A stretch of 64,000 nt of DNA from Talpa occidentalis (GCF_014898055.3 NW_023604295.1:92953591-93017590); one strand, 5' to 3'; counted from the first letter of the stretch, positions 1 through 12,040 are shown. Translations and numbers: made by a program. The notes: generated by a model not told the origin, from the sequence alone.

Positions 1-14
1 AAATAGCAATTTCA

Positions 15-275
15 GGGCCTCCCTGCTGGTGCAGGAGTTAGTCTCAGCACTATCAATCATCAGCCACTAAGACATGAGTTCCATTCCTAGCCAGGGAGCT
101 AATCCACATTGTTCAGGAAACCTCTCCTGCCTCGCCCGCTACTCCCCTCAGCAGTGTATTTCAGTAGTTCCACCTATTCTGCTCCCCACTCTGTCTCTGG
201 TGAATCTTCTCACCTCTCATGCCTCTGTCCTACACCCCAGTTCTTATATGCATAAATAAATAAAAAAAATAAATA
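15..275 (+). mobile_element. tRNA-derived SINE, group B
   Basis: The copy runs from gggcctccctgctgg to a tail with cataaataaataaa. Its 3' body has the group-B form 'acaccccagttcttatatg'. It is flanked by a perfect 14-bp TSD, aaatagcaatttca, at 1-14 and 276-289. The body is full length at about 260 bp. The open frame at 74-259 is SINE sequence, not a gene. Confidence 0.93.
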
Positions 276-289
276 AAATAGCAATTTCA

Positions 290-1409
290 TTTTATGCTTC
301 ACATTTATTGTGTCCTATCACTGACTGTAATCACTTTGAACAATTTGTCAAAACCATAGATGTTTATGTAAATAGAAAATAAAATTAGATACTTTATGAA
401 TAGAGGTTAATACTTCACACTGATCAAGAATACTTACTTATATGCACATGTATAAAATTCATCTTACTCAGTTCAAATACGATACATTAAAATCAAATTC
501 TAGAAATGTTAATATTACTATTCCCCCTACCTCTAAAGTGCTTATAGTTAAATCAGGTATAATTATAGTACAATGCAGTAAATTGAATTATGTGCATGTA
601 TGCTACACATTTATATGTTCATAAAGACGTATATACATGCATACACAATATTGTGTGCAAGCTGATGAGGGATAATTTTCCAGCTACAAAATTTTAGGGT
701 AGGCCTTCTTGCAGATATAAAAATTAAGTAATCAAATTTATCAAATTTAGATAGACTTTGTTTTTGTTTTCTTTTAGATAGACTTTGCAAGTATATTACC
801 TATTTGAATTTTGAACTCTGTTGACTCTTCAATTTGATACAAGACTTTCTATTGACATCATAAAAAAGATTCATCAAGAAAAGAACAGCAATGTGTCCCT
901 CATTACCCGCCCCCACTAATCCCATTCCCAGCCATTATCATCTGAAAGTTAAGGAAGAGACTAACAGAGGACATAGTTAAAAGGAACAAAAACATCTAAA
1001 TTAGGGCTAGAAACCAATAAAAGGTGTTATGCATGTGATAAAAACTTTCAGATTTTTTCCTAGGGAAATATTGGACTAAAAACTACCAAAACACTTAGAA
1101 AAACAGCTTACTTACCTAAAGGGCTTTTTTTTTTTTTTTTCCATGAGATGCTAAAGTAAAAGATACCGGAAAAAGCAAAATAACTCCCAATATGTTTTGA
1201 AAGCAAGCCAAAGATGAGAGTGGTATATGGGAGAAAAAACATCATTACATTTAAAACATTCTCTTTTTATTTGTTTTTTCCAGAAATCAAGGAAACAATT
1301 GTCTATTGGCAAATTCTTTGGCCACTATGTCCAATTCCTAGTGGAGTTACTGAGAAACACACATCATTCACAAATTGCTAAATACTGTGAACTCTAAGTA
1401 TTCTTTTTT
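290..1409. other. AT-rich single-copy-looking sequence
   Basis: No repeat family, RNA gene or convincing coding frame is visible. A T-run of about 16 lies near 1126-1140. The short open frame at 442-624 has no family features. Confidence 0.6.
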
Positions 1410-2440
1410 TTTTTTTCATTTTGTTAAGACTCTTTTTAGAGCAGTTTTAGGTTGGCTGCAAAATTGAGGGGATAGTACAGAAATTTCACATATATTTCAT
1501 GTAGAAACCCATGTCATGTCTTCCTCCATTTTCAACATCCCCTACCAGAAGAATGCATTTGTTACAATTGGAGAGCTTATATTGACACTCAATACTCATC
1601 CAAAGTCCAACAATTATATTAAGGTTCTCTCCTTGGCATTGTATTATGTCTTCTATGAACTTGAATAAATGTATAATTAGAAGCATCTATCATTATGGTA
1701 TCATCTGGAATATTCTGACTACCTCAAAAATCCTCTGCAGTTTTTCTTTTCCACTTTCACCCACATCTCTTCGTAAACATTGATATTCTATTGTCTATAC
1801 TGTTTCACATTTTCTGGAAGGTTAGTTATGTACAATCATACATTAAGTAGGCCTTATCAGATTTTTTTTTCTCTTACTAATATACACTTAAGGTTCATCT
1901 ATATCTTTTGAAGGCTTGATATTTCATTTCTTTATAGCACTGAACAATATCCCATTGTCTAGATGGGCTAGTTTGGTCATCCATTGTCTACTGACCAATG
2001 TCTTTGGTGATTTCAAGTTTTGGCAAATAGGAATGAACCTGTTAAATGTGAAAGTTATTGTATGGAAATAAGTTTTCAATTTCTCTAAGTAAATACAAAG
2101 GAACACAATTGTTGAATCATATGGAAAGAGTATGGTTAGTGTTACAAAAAAAAAAAAAAAAAAAGCTACACTGTCTTCAGAAATGGCTGTGGCACTATGC
2201 ATTCCCAACACCAATGAATAAGATTTCCTAGGCCTCTATATTTTCTTATCTTTTTTTTGTATTTGGGTCATTCTCATATGTGTGTAGTGACTTCTCATTG
2301 TTTTATTTGCAATCCATTGATGGAATCTATCTTTCCATTTGCTAATTTTTCATCTGTGTATCTTCAGCAGTGAGACATCTGTTAAGGGTTTTGGGCACTT
2401 TTTTAGTCTTCGATTGTGATAAATATTTAATAAGAACATA
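1410..2440 (-). mobile_element. Old LINE-1 3' end, minus strand
   Basis: The reverse strand reads as the last part of an old mammalian L1. It has a T-run (reverse of the A tail) near 1405-1418, then 3'UTR text such as 'agagcagttttaggttggc' and 'gttacaattggagagctta', and then the end of ORF2 around 'caatatcccattgtctaga' and 'ttcccaacaccaatgaat'. Many substitutions and an internal A-run near 2145-2163 show it is old. No intact frame remains. It ends close to, but is opposite in strand to, the plus-strand L1 that follows. Confidence 0.85.
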
Positions 2441-2469
2441 GTTGTTGTTTCCTTCACAATTTAGTATTT

Positions 2470-4955
2470 GCAAGGTTAATATTCAAATAATAGAATCATA
2501 AATGAATGAGAGAGCAGTTAGAAAAGACATATCAGAAATTTAGAGGATCATAAAAGAGTACTATGAACATTAATATGTTACTAAGGCGAATAGCCTAGAA
2601 AAGCTGAACAAATTCTTAGAAATATACAATAAGACTGAATCAGGGAAAAATAGAAATCCTGATCATATCAATTACAATCGAGGAAGCTAAGACAATATCT
2701 AAAGTATCACACAAAAAAAGTGCATACTAGACAGTTTCACTAATGAGTTCTACCAAACCTTCAAAATGATATGATACCTATCCTTCTCAAATTCATCTAA
2801 AATTTATGAAAAAGGAAATAATTTCAAATTCTTTATGAGTCCAAAATTATCCAAATATCAAAACCAGAGAAAGCTACCAGAGAAAAAAGTAAGTTATAAA
2901 CCAATTCCTCTTATGAAGATAGATGCAAAAATCCTCAACAAAACCTTAGAAAATCTAATTTAAAAACTCATTTAAAAAGGTTATATAATATGATCAAATG
3001 GGATTAACTCCAAGGTTTAAGAGATGCTTCAGCATCAGTCAGCATAATTTACCACATCAATAAAAGGAAAAATAAAAATTATATGGTCATATCAACAGAT
3101 GCTGACAAAGCTTTTTGATACAATTCAACATGCATTTGTAATAAAAAAAAAAACCTTCAAAGAATGGGAACTGATAGAATATATCTAAACATAATAAAGA
3201 CCACATATGACAAACCCAGAGCTAATCTAATTCTTAATAGTAAAATAGTGAGACATTTTCCTCTATTATCTGTTACAAAACAAGTATGTTCACTCTCATT
3301 ACTAATATCTAGCATAAAATTTGAAGTCTTAACAGATCAATTAGGCAAGAGGAATATATAAAAGAAATCCAAATTGAGAAATAAATACAACTATTGCTAT
3401 TTGCAAATGACAAGGTAATATATATAGAAAACCCTACAGATTTCACTAAAACAAACAATAAAATAATTGAGGCAATATAATACTACAGCAAGTGGCAGAT
3501 TTGAAAATGAATATACAAAAATCAGTCATGTTCCTTTATGCAACCAACGAGCTGGAATAGAAAAAAACACAACAACCAAGTCCCACTCAGTCACACCAAA
3601 AAAGAAAGAAATGGAAATACAATGGGATAGAGGACCTATGCAATGAAAATTATAAGACATTGTTCAAAGACATAGAAGAATACACAAATGAAAAAATATC
3701 CATGCTTATGGATTGGAAGGATTGACATTGTTAAAATGTCCATCTTACCCAAAACATACAGATGCAATATAATTCTTATAAATATTTCAATGGTGTTCTT
3801 CAAATAAATTGAAGATATATCACTGAAATTCATATGGAACAACAAAAAAATCTGAATAACTAAAGCATGCTGACCAAAAAAAGAGGGAAAGTGATTAGAT
3901 CATACTGCCAAACTTCAAGCTATACCACAAAGCTATAATAATCAAAATAGTATGGTACTAGGCCATGAATAGACAGACCAATGCAAAAGAGTTGAAACAC
4001 ATAAATAAAACCACACATTTATGTATAGTTAATCTATGAAAAAGATGCCAAAAGTGTACAATGAACAAAAAAGTGTCTTTTCAACAAATGTTGGGAAAAA
4101 TGAACTGCCACTTGCAAAAGAATTAAATTAGACTACTATCTCACAACACACACACAAAATAACTTAAAGTGCATAAAAGACTGATGTAAGAACTCAAACT
4201 ATAAAATGCATGGAAGAAAATAGGCAAAATATTTCATGAAATAGGCTACAGTGTGATGTTTTTATGAAGTTGTCTACAACAGCAAGAAAACAAAAGAGAT
4301 ATAAATAAATGGGACTCCATCAAACCAAATAGCTCTATGCTATGAAATGAGCTAATGCAAAAAAAAGCCTACTGAATGAAAAAATATTTGCACATGATAA
4401 ATCTAACAAAGAAATGATACATACCTAATATCTACACAGCTTTCAACAAAGACAAAAATAATCTAGTTAAAATATGAACTGAAGAGCTAAATAGGTACTT
4501 CTCTAAAAAAAGATATACATTAGCCAATAGGCATACCTACAAAACAAATGCTCAAAACAAATGCTAACCTTCTTGTATCATCAGAGAAATGCAAATGAAA
4601 ACCATGAAATGCCACCATACAACTTTTGACAGTGGCCTGTATCAAAAAGACCAGAAACAAGAAGTGTTGGTGAGGATATAGAGAAAAAGGAATCTCCTTT
4701 TACTGTTGGTGGCAATGTAGAATTGTCTACTATCAGTGGGAATGTAAACTTATCTATCATTTTTGGAAAACAGTATGGAAATTTCTCAAGACATTACAAA
4801 TATATCTACCACATGATGCAACAACTCCATTTGTAGGTATCTACCCAAAGAATGCAAAAAATACTAAATGTATATACACACTGCTATGTTCATTCAAGCA
4901 CAATTTATGGTATCTAGGCTATGGAAACAACGTAGGTGAATAGGTTCATCTTAAC
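2470..4955 (+). mobile_element. Old LINE-1 ORF2 segment, plus strand
   Basis: About 2.5 kb collinear with L1 ORF2 from the linker before the reverse transcriptase to near the C-terminus. Landmarks: 'acaatcgaggaagctaag' near 2674, the first catalytic block (codons for D-A-D-K-A-F) near 3099, the FADD box near 3400 now reading Phe-Ala-Asn-Asp, the strand text for 'ccaatgcaaaagagttgaa' near 3979, and the C-terminal 'ggtatctacccaaagaatg' near 4836. Frames are broken throughout. It keeps neither the 5' end nor an A tail. Its 3' portion overlaps in consensus the start of the minus-strand piece before it, so the two are probably separate insertions. Confidence 0.88.
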
Positions 4956-6000
4956 CTGGTAGAGAAATAAAGTTCATTTTAAAGTATTTTTCCTAAAATT
5001 TACACAAGTCAGATAACCATGTTGGGAAATTATTCATGAAATAAGTCCTTGGTCCTGTTTTTTTTTTTTTTATTTCATGCATATATTATAATCACAAGTT
5101 AATTTGATTGTGATTAATTTTTTTAGTCATGCACCCAAACTCTTCAGTGACTCCATCTAAACTCTGTGTAAAAATAAATAAATAAACTTTCATTTTACAG
5201 ATGTGCCTAGAGATATAATCATTTGTTAACACAAAGGTGCCATTAGCAGTTAACTGCTTGAGTTCCTTTATATCAATGGATCTGAACAAGCATATTTTAT
5301 GATCAGATTATTATAAAAGAGATAGCTTATGAGGAATAAATTTGTATTTATGATCTGTTAGCAAGGAGTTTGTCACAGGATAATTGACATTATTATTCCA
5401 TTTTCTAAGTTCCATGACTTTCAGAATAAAGCCAACCTGTTTCCCAAAACATACTGACTCCTGGCTGTCTTTCCTTGGTGTACTAGTTTTATCATCTCCC
5501 TCATGTTATTCACTTAAGTGTCTCATTCCATGAGCTGAAAAGCAGCTCTTTTTCCTCCTATATCATGAGCCTCCTCCCATCTGGAAATTTAAGCATCTCA
5601 ACGTTTCCTGAAGGAATGAACTAGACCATTTCTTCTCAATCATTTGTTCTAACTTCCTTCCTTCCCAAATCCCAACATGAGTAACTGTATTGGTACCTAC
5701 AGTTTCATTATCTTTTAAACTTATACTTATATACATACCCCTAAAAAGCTCAAAATTCAAAGGTAAGTAGAGTAGTATATGTATACTTTTGCATATCAAC
5801 AATATAGCATGAAATCTGATACTTTCATTGTTGAGTGAATAAAACTGAATGTCTTTCCATTCTGAAGAAAGCTAGATATAACTCCTCTTAAACAACACAC
5901 AAATATTTTGCTAATACAAAATGTAACATAGGTAAAAGACTCTATCCAGAGTTACTTTATTCTCTTAAAAAATTATTTCATAGAATAATTGAAATATACT
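4956..6000. other. AT-rich sequence without recognised features
   Basis: Nothing recognisable beyond short T- and A-runs (near 5059-5071). The small open frames at 5092-5289 and 5563-5802 on the minus strand have no supporting features. Confidence 0.55.
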
Positions 6001-6133
6001 TCTGAGGGGAGCAGCAGGTGAGACAGGAGAGGTCTGCTACACCATAAGAGGGCTGGTTTCCTGGCCGGTTAGTGAACTCAGGCTGCAGGGAAGATAGTAA
6101 TGAGACTCAACCCCTGGACATCAGGGAGACTCT
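6001..6133 (-). mobile_element. SINE fragment, group B, 3' half missing
   Basis: Read on the minus strand, it carries the SINE 5' region. It runs from 'tcagggagactc' (reverse of the gggcctccctgg start, degraded) back through 'cctggccggttagtgaactc' to 'ctgaggggagcagcaggtg'. The 3' half and tail that should lie to the left are absent. No TSD is visible. Confidence 0.75.
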
Positions 6134-6621
6134 GATATTAGAAAATCCAAGAATTTACTCTATTGGTTAGGTCTTTGCATATGAAAAAAATATATATTCA
6201 TTCTGTTCTTTAGAGAAGAGAAACTTTGGTTGCATTATATATCAAACTTTCATCAACTGTTATCCCTCAGTCCTGACAAATTTAATCACTGTCGAAAACT
6301 TTTAAAGATTCTTGTTATATCTGTCAATGTACAGATCTTCTTTTGGCTTTATTTAGGTAAAGAAACATTTCTTTTTAAATCAGTTAATATTTTCTAAGCT
6401 GTCTAATAGTTCATATATATCTATGTTATGCTGTATAATTCATAGGGATAGAATTGTGGAAAAGACAGTATTTACCAAGCATTTTACATATATCTCACAT
6501 TAATCATAAATGTTTACAATATTGAAGTTGTCATGTAAATAAGGAGATATCTCATTGAGCCCTTGGAAAGAAGCATTATACCACCAAGATTTTAACATAC
6601 TGAGTTACAGATAGTTATCAG
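6134..6621. other. AT-rich sequence without recognised features
   Basis: No gene, RNA or repeat family recognised between the SINE fragment and the next full SINE. Confidence 0.5.
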
Positions 6622-6635
6622 AAATGGTAATCAGA

Positions 6636-6909
6636 GGGGCCTCCCTGGTGGCGCAAGGGATTCAGCGCTGTACTACGAAGCAATCCACAGCCTCTGCAGT
6701 GCTAGTTCAATCCCTGGACTGCTAGGGAGCAACCCACATGGCGAGGCAGACCTCTCCTGTCTCGCCCACTGCTCCCCTCAGCAGTGTATATCAGATAGTC
6801 TGCCTGCTTCTGTAACCCCACTCTGTCTCTGATGAATTCTCTCACCTCCTGCATCTCTGGCCTGTACCCCAGCTCTTGTATGCATAAATAAATAAATCTT
6901 AAAAAAAGG
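6636..6909 (+). mobile_element. tRNA-derived SINE, group B
   Basis: Full-length copy starting ggggcctccctggtggcg. The tail is 'gcataaataaataaatctt' plus A. TSD of 13 bp with one mismatch: aatggtaatcaga at 6623-6635 and aatggcaatcaga at 6910-6922. Confidence 0.93.
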
Positions 6910-6962
6910 AATGGCAATCAGAAAATAAAATATGACTTTTATGTCTAAAATACTACCATGTA

Positions 6963-7230
6963 GGGCCTCCCCTGTGGCGCAGCGGTTGAGCACTGGGTTG
7001 TGAAGCTGCCCGCAGCCTCTGCAGCGCCTGTTCAATCCCCGGCCGCCAGGCCGAGGGTCCCACATGGCACGCAGACCTCTCCTGCTGCTGCCTGCTGCTC
7101 CCCTCAGGTGTGTACTTCATCAGTCTGCCTGCTCTGCTCTCCCCTCTGGCTCTGGTGAATTCTCTCACTCTCCCGCACTTCTGACTGTACCCAGTCCTTA
7201 TATAAATAAATAAATAAACATTTAAAAAAA
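6963..7230 (+). mobile_element. tRNA-derived SINE, group A
   Basis: Group-A 3' body ('gaattctctcactctcccg', 'ctgactgtacccagt') with an A-rich tail. A perfect 16-bp TSD, aaaatactaccatgta, lies at 6947-6962 and 7231-7246. The perfect TSD points to a fairly recent insertion. It lies only about 40 bp from the preceding SINE. Confidence 0.95.
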
Positions 7231-7246
7231 AAAATACTACCATGTA

Positions 7247-7681
7247 AAGTTTTATCCCTTATGGTTCTAAATCTACACATTTGTCGTTCTGCTAAAAATA
7301 GCCAGCCAGGTAACATTTGTAATTCTATCTTGGTCAAAAGATAAATTGTTGAGGTTGTTTCTATTTATCACTTACCACCTCTTAATTCACTCCCTTTTCA
7401 TTTATGACCTTGTACTGAAAAGTTTATATTACTTTTCAAGTTATTGGTTTCCTGTAGTTCTTAACACTTTCAATTTAAGTTTTGGAAAGTTTTCCTGTCG
7501 AATTCAGTTGAACCAGATATCCTTTCTTCTATCTCAGTGATAAGATAGCAGCACCTATATCCTGCACAATAATAGGAACCCGCTGCCAAATAAGTGTCAT
7601 TTTCTCTTATTCAGAGGGAGGACTCTCAATGTTGAGACTGTATTTCACATTCTATAATAGCAGCAAATAAACAGAGCAGAT
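7247..7681. other. Sequence without recognised features
   Basis: AT-rich spacer. An open frame at 7346-7540 encodes a hydrophobic peptide but has no other support. Confidence 0.5.
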
Positions 7682-7697
7682 TAAATGTTTCATACTA

Positions 7698-8251
7698 CTA
7701 AAAAATGTTCAACATCACTTGTAATCAGGGAAATGCAAATCAAAACTACCATGAGATACCATCTCACACCAGTGAGAATGGCACATATTAAAAAAACTAG
7801 CAACAACAAATGTTGGCGAGGATGTGGAGAAAAAGGAACTCTTGTGCACTGTTGGTGGGAGTGCAAACTGGTCCAACCACTATGGAGAGCTGTGTGGAGA
7901 TTTCTGGACCTACTAAACATAGAGCTTCCATATGATCCAGCAATTCCACTCCTAGGTATTTACCCAAAGGACACAGAAACATCAATTCCAAAGAGCACCT
8001 GCACTCCTATGTTTATAGCAGCACTGTTTACAATAGCTAAGCTTTGGAAACAACCCAAATGCCCAAAAATAGATGACTGGATCAAGAAGATGTGGTACAT
8101 ATATACCATGGAATATTACTCAGCATTCAAAAAAGATAAACACATGCAATTTGCAGCAACATGGATGGCACTGGAAGGGATCATGCTCAGCGAAATAAGC
8201 CAAAAAGAAAAAGAAAAATACCGGATGGTCTCACTCATAGCAGGAATCTAG
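7698..8251 (+). pseudogene. L1 ORF2 C-terminal fragment
   Basis: An uninterrupted frame (first ATG in flanking DNA at 7685) encodes the ORF2p C-terminal domain and ends at taa/tag after 'SLIAGI'. Counting from 7685, the cysteine-rich motif C43-x3-C47-x7-H55-x4-C60 is intact. The endonuclease and reverse transcriptase domains are missing because of 5' truncation, so this cannot encode a working retrotransposase. Confidence 0.93.
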
Positions 8252-8445
8252 AAAACTTAAATAAGGGACCAGGAAAATGAATATAAGAAAGTGAAAATCA
8301 AAATCAACAAAAAAACTATGAACCAGAGACACTTTTTGGGGGGTGGGGGGCGGGAGGGGAAGGATTGGGGTCAGAATGGGGCGTTTGCAATTGTATGGGG
8401 GAATATAAAAATAAAATTTAATATTTTAAAAAAAAAATAAATAAA
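7698..8445 (+). mobile_element. Young LINE-1, 5'-truncated, with TSD
   Basis: The last ~750 bp of an L1: ORF2 C-terminus, then a G-rich 3'UTR tract (8334-8360) and 'gaatataaaaataaaattt' leading into an A/TAAA tail. A 16-bp TSD, taaatgtttcatacta, lies at 7682-7697 and 8446-8461. The 5' truncation point is just inside codons for the pre-zinc-knuckle region. Few changes separate it from the other young copies at 10.6, 21.5, 31.8 and 44 kb. Confidence 0.96.
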
Positions 8446-8461
8446 TAAATGTTTCATACTA

Positions 8462-9377
8462 GATTTCTGGAGAGAATGCTTCAAAGATCAAAGTGATAGT
8501 TAATTGTTTAAATTTTATATGATTTGGATATAATAATAACATGTAAAAACATGGTAATCTCTTAAGTAAAATAGTTAAAGTAAATGTTACATTGTCACTC
8601 TGGTTAACTAATTCCATAAAATAAGAAAAATGAGAGTGATAATAACTTATATAAAAATTTAAGATGAATTTGTAATGTTTCACATTAAAAAAACTTTCTA
8701 AAATGACTAACTATATTTGACTCAAAATAAAACATTCAAAAATATTTCCCTTCCAAAGAATGTTTTATAATGACTATGCTTATTTGCACCACTTACATAA
8801 ATTAATTACTTCAATTTTTGTCAAAATGCCCAAGTTTGTAAGGGTGATTTGTTGTGATAACCAAAATAAACATTATTGTGAAAGTCTCTAGAATAATCAG
8901 TGATAAGTATGTAAACACCATTACCCCAAATTAAATCTATTAATAGGTACAAAATATCTTGTTTACAAAATTAAATTAATTAATGGACACAAAATTTCTT
9001 AGTTAACATTACACCTTTTATAACAATCATGTTTGTAATTTATGATGAATTTACTTGGGGTCAATTCATGTCCTGAAAGAAACATTGAGTCTATGTATGC
9101 TCTTCTGTTATTTCATTTATGATGCCTAGATATTCTAAGCTCAGTTAAGGTGTACTTCTTCAGACCATGTTGGCAGTGATAAATTATATATGGTATATGA
9201 GTAATGGTGAATTGCCAAAACCCAAAGTCCAGGAACACATATGTTCCAAAGGTTTGAAAAAGTTTGCAGGACTCTGCTATAATTCGAAATCAACGGTTTA
9301 GTTTGCTTTATAATAAAAGAAGTATGTGGTAATATAGATACCTATAGTATTTTAAGTAATTAATAAAAATATATTTT
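8462..9377. other. AT-rich sequence without recognised features
   Basis: About 900 bp of AT-rich DNA. No gene or repeat family recognised. Confidence 0.55.
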
Positions 9378-9642
9378 GGGCCTCCCTGGTGCGTAGGGGT
9401 TAAGTCTCAATGCTATCAAACTATCGCCAGCCACTGCGGCATGAGTTCCATTCCCAATCAGGGAGCTAACCCACATGGTGCAGCAGACCTCTTCTTTCTA
9501 GTCCACAGAGCTCCTCAGTGGTATATGTCAGTATCTCCGCCTGTTCTGCTCCCCACTCTGTCCCTGGTGAAACCTCTCATCACCCTCACCTCTGGCCTAC
9601 ACCCAAGTTCATGTATGCATAAATAAAAAAATAAATAAATAA
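9378..9642 (+). mobile_element. tRNA-derived SINE, group B
   Basis: Starts gggcctccctggtgcg, where two bases of the usual ggtggcgc A-box stretch are missing. The tail is 'gcataaataaaaaaataaat'. Flanking TSD is weak: atatttt at 9371-9377 and 9643-9649. Confidence 0.9.
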
Positions 9643-9769
9643 ATATTTTACTTGGTTGTCATAAGTTTTCTTACTAGTTTTAAAGAATAAGACATATTTT
9701 TCTTCTTCCAAGAGTATACTGGGAAGCTACACAATTAGAATTAAAATAGACAATAAAACTGTATTACTT

Positions 9770-9885
9770 CAAACCTCCACAAATGTATACTTTCACACCC
9801 TGCCCATCACCAGTGCCCCATAATTCCCCATGTTCCACTGGGCCCTTTTTCCCCCCTCCCCCACTACACCACCCTCTGGTTGCAC
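9770..9885 (-). mobile_element. Possible L1 3'UTR remnant (C-rich)
   Basis: A C-rich stretch in AT-rich surroundings ('cccatcaccagtgccccat', 'cccccctcccccactacac') resembles the reverse strand of the G-rich L1 3'UTR seen at 62.5 and 52.6 kb. No ORF2 sequence or tail follows, so the assignment is tentative. Confidence 0.35.
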
Positions 9886-10144
9886 CAGTTGTGAGGTCAG
9901 ATGTTAAAAGATATAAACCTACTTTACCTTAACAAACATAGTTTGGGGAAAAAAATAAAATAAAATCTGTGTAATATAGATTTTGATTTATAAAGACACA
10001 CACCTCAAACATATATACTGTTATAATATTATGTCACTTGAATTAAAGAGTTATAAAAATAAAGAAACATGGCTTTCCGGGACCACCACTTAAATATAAA
10101 ATATCTTATCTCTCAATAGATGATAGACTGATGACAAACAAATA

Positions 10145-10186
10145 GATATATTGACAGAGAAAGAGAGAGAGACAGAGAGAGAGATT
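10145..10186. repeat. GA-rich microsatellite
   Basis: Imperfect (GA)n with interspersed 'gacagaga' units. No gene context. Confidence 0.8.
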
Positions 10187-10265
10187 CATATGTTGAATTG
10201 CAATTTATATTTTGGAAGTAATTATGTTTAACCTAAAGAAAAACTGGTATAGAAAAGAAAATGAT

Positions 10266-10520
10266 GGGCCTCCCCAGTGGTGCAGCGGTTGAGCGCTGGG
10301 TTGTGAAGCTGCCTGCAGCTGGTTCGATCCCCAGCCGCCCGCAAGGGTCCTACATGGTGCGCAGACCTCTCATGCCATGCCTGCTGCTCCCCTCAGCAGT
10401 GTGTTTCGTCAGTCTGCCTGTTCTATTCCCTGCTCTGGCTCTGGTGAATTCTCTCACCCTCCCGTGCTTCTGACTGTACCCAGTGCTTGTATAAATTAAT
10501 AAATAAATCTTAAAAAAAAG
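10266..10520 (+). mobile_element. tRNA-derived SINE, group A
   Basis: Starts gggcctccccagtggtgc. It has the group-A 3' body 'gtgaattctctcaccctcc' and tail 'ataaattaataaataaatct'. The usual cgcagcctctgcagcgc stretch is shortened to 'ctgcagctggttcgatcc', a deletion just before the B box. I could not find a TSD. Confidence 0.9.
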
Positions 10521-10569
10521 AGGGGCTTTGTACGCAAATGTGCTCATAAAATTTTCTAGTTATTTTGCA

Positions 10570-11757
10570 TGTCACTACATGCAGAAGAATGAAGCTTGAC
10601 CACTGCCTCACACCATACACAAAAATCAACTCAAAATGGATTAAAGAACTATACATAAGACCTAAAACCATAAAATACATAGAAGGAAATATAGGCGAAA
10701 CACTACATGACATGCACCTCAAAGACATCTTTACAGACGCATGACTCAAAGCAGTGATAGTGAAGGCAAAGATAAACAGCTGGGACTACATCAAATTAAA
10801 GAGCTTCTGCACAGCAAAAGAGACAATAACCAAAACAAAGAGAAACCCCACCGACTGGGAGAACATTTTTGCACACAACACTAATGATAAAGGACTGATC
10901 ACAAAAATCTACAAAGAGCTGATGAGACTCAACAAAAACAAAGAAAATAATCCAGTGAAAAAATGGGTAGAAGAGCTAAAAAGAAACTTCTCTGAAGAGG
11001 AAATGCAAATGGCCAACAGGCATATGAAAAAATGTTCAACATCACTTGTAATCAGGGAAATGCAAATCAAAACTAACATGAGATACCATCTTACACCAGT
11101 GAGAATGGCACATATTAAAAAAACTAGCAACAACAAATGTTGGCGAGGGTGTGGAGAAAAAGGAACTCTTCTGCACTGTTGGTGGGAGTGCAAACTGGTC
11201 CAACCACTATGGAGAGCTGTGTGGAGATTTCTTGACCTACTAAACATAGAGCTTCCATATGATCCAGCAATTCCACTCCTAGGTATTTACCCAAAGGACA
11301 CAGAAACATCAATTCCAAAGAGCACCTGCACCCCTATGTTTATAGCAGCACTGTTTACAATAGCTAAGCTTTGGAAACAACCCAAATGCCCAAAAATAGA
11401 TGACTGGATCAAGAAGATGTGGTACATATACACCATGGAATATTACTCAGCATTCAAAAAAGATAAACACATGCAATTTGCAGCAACATGGATGGCACTG
11501 GAAGGGATCATGCTCAGAAAAATAAGCCAGAAAGAAAAAGAAAAATACTGGATGGTCTCACTCATAGCAGGAATCTAGAAAACTTAAATAAGGGACCAGG
11601 AAAATGAATAACTATAAGAAAGTGAAAATCAAAATCAACAAAAAACTATGAACCAGAGACACTTTTTGGCGGGTGGGGGGTGGGATGGGAGGGATTGGGG
11701 TCAGAATGGGAGGGTTGCAATTGTATGGGGAATATAAAAGTAAAATTTATTATTTAA
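10570..11757 (+). mobile_element. Young LINE-1, 5'-truncated
   Basis: About 1.2 kb: late ORF2 (from 'gtcactacatgcagaagaa'), G-rich 3'UTR tract near 11668-11700 and the 'gaatataaaagtaaaattt' end. A group-A SINE follows directly in the tail. A candidate 17-bp TSD with two mismatches brackets L1 plus SINE: aaaattttctagttatt at 10548-10564 and aaatttttctatttatt at 12043-12059. That fits a SINE landing in the L1 A tail, but the repeat is AT-rich and weak evidence. Confidence 0.92.
10754..11578 (+). pseudogene. L1 ORF2 C-terminal fragment, 274 codons
   Basis: The frame covers the region after the reverse transcriptase and the C-terminal cysteine motif, C129-x3-C133-x7-H141-x4-C146 counted from the ATG at 10754. 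Upstream L1 sequence (10570-10753) is in ORF2 too, but is cut off by an in-frame tga near 10741 where other copies read 'cacatcaccc'. No catalytic domain is present. Confidence 0.9.
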
Positions 11758-11770
11758 AAAATAAAATTTC

Positions 11771-12040
11771 GGGCCTCCCTTGGTGGCACAGCGGTTGAGC
11801 GCTGGGCTGTGAAGCTGCCCACAGCCTCTGCAGCACAGGTTTGATCCCCGGCCACGGGCGAGGGTCCCACATGGTGCGACAGACCTCCCCTGCCACGCCC
11901 GCTGCTCCTCTCAGCAGTGTATTTCGTCATTCTGCCTGTTCTGTTCCCTTCTCTGGCTTTGGTGAATTCTCTCACCCTCCCACGCTTCTGACTGTACCCA
12001 GTGCTTGTATGAATAAATAAATAAATTAAAAAAAAATTAA
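11771..12040 (+). mobile_element. tRNA-derived SINE, group A, in an L1 tail
   Basis: Starts gggcctcccttggtggc. It has 'gaattctctcaccctccca' and tail 'gaataaataaataaatt' plus A. It sits immediately after the A-rich end of the L1, so it appears to have used the L1 tail as target. Its own TSD cannot be separated from the A-rich sequence. Confidence 0.92.

Noticed and set aside
6636..6720. SINE 5' ends as functional tRNA genes
   Set aside because: A- and B-box motifs are present, but the sequence does not fold as an intact tRNA and continues into SINE body and tail.
10909..11247. 112-codon open frame on the minus strand, recurring at 21630-21968 and 32514-32852
   Set aside because: It is the antisense of the L1 ORF2 C-terminus and recurs only because the L1 does.
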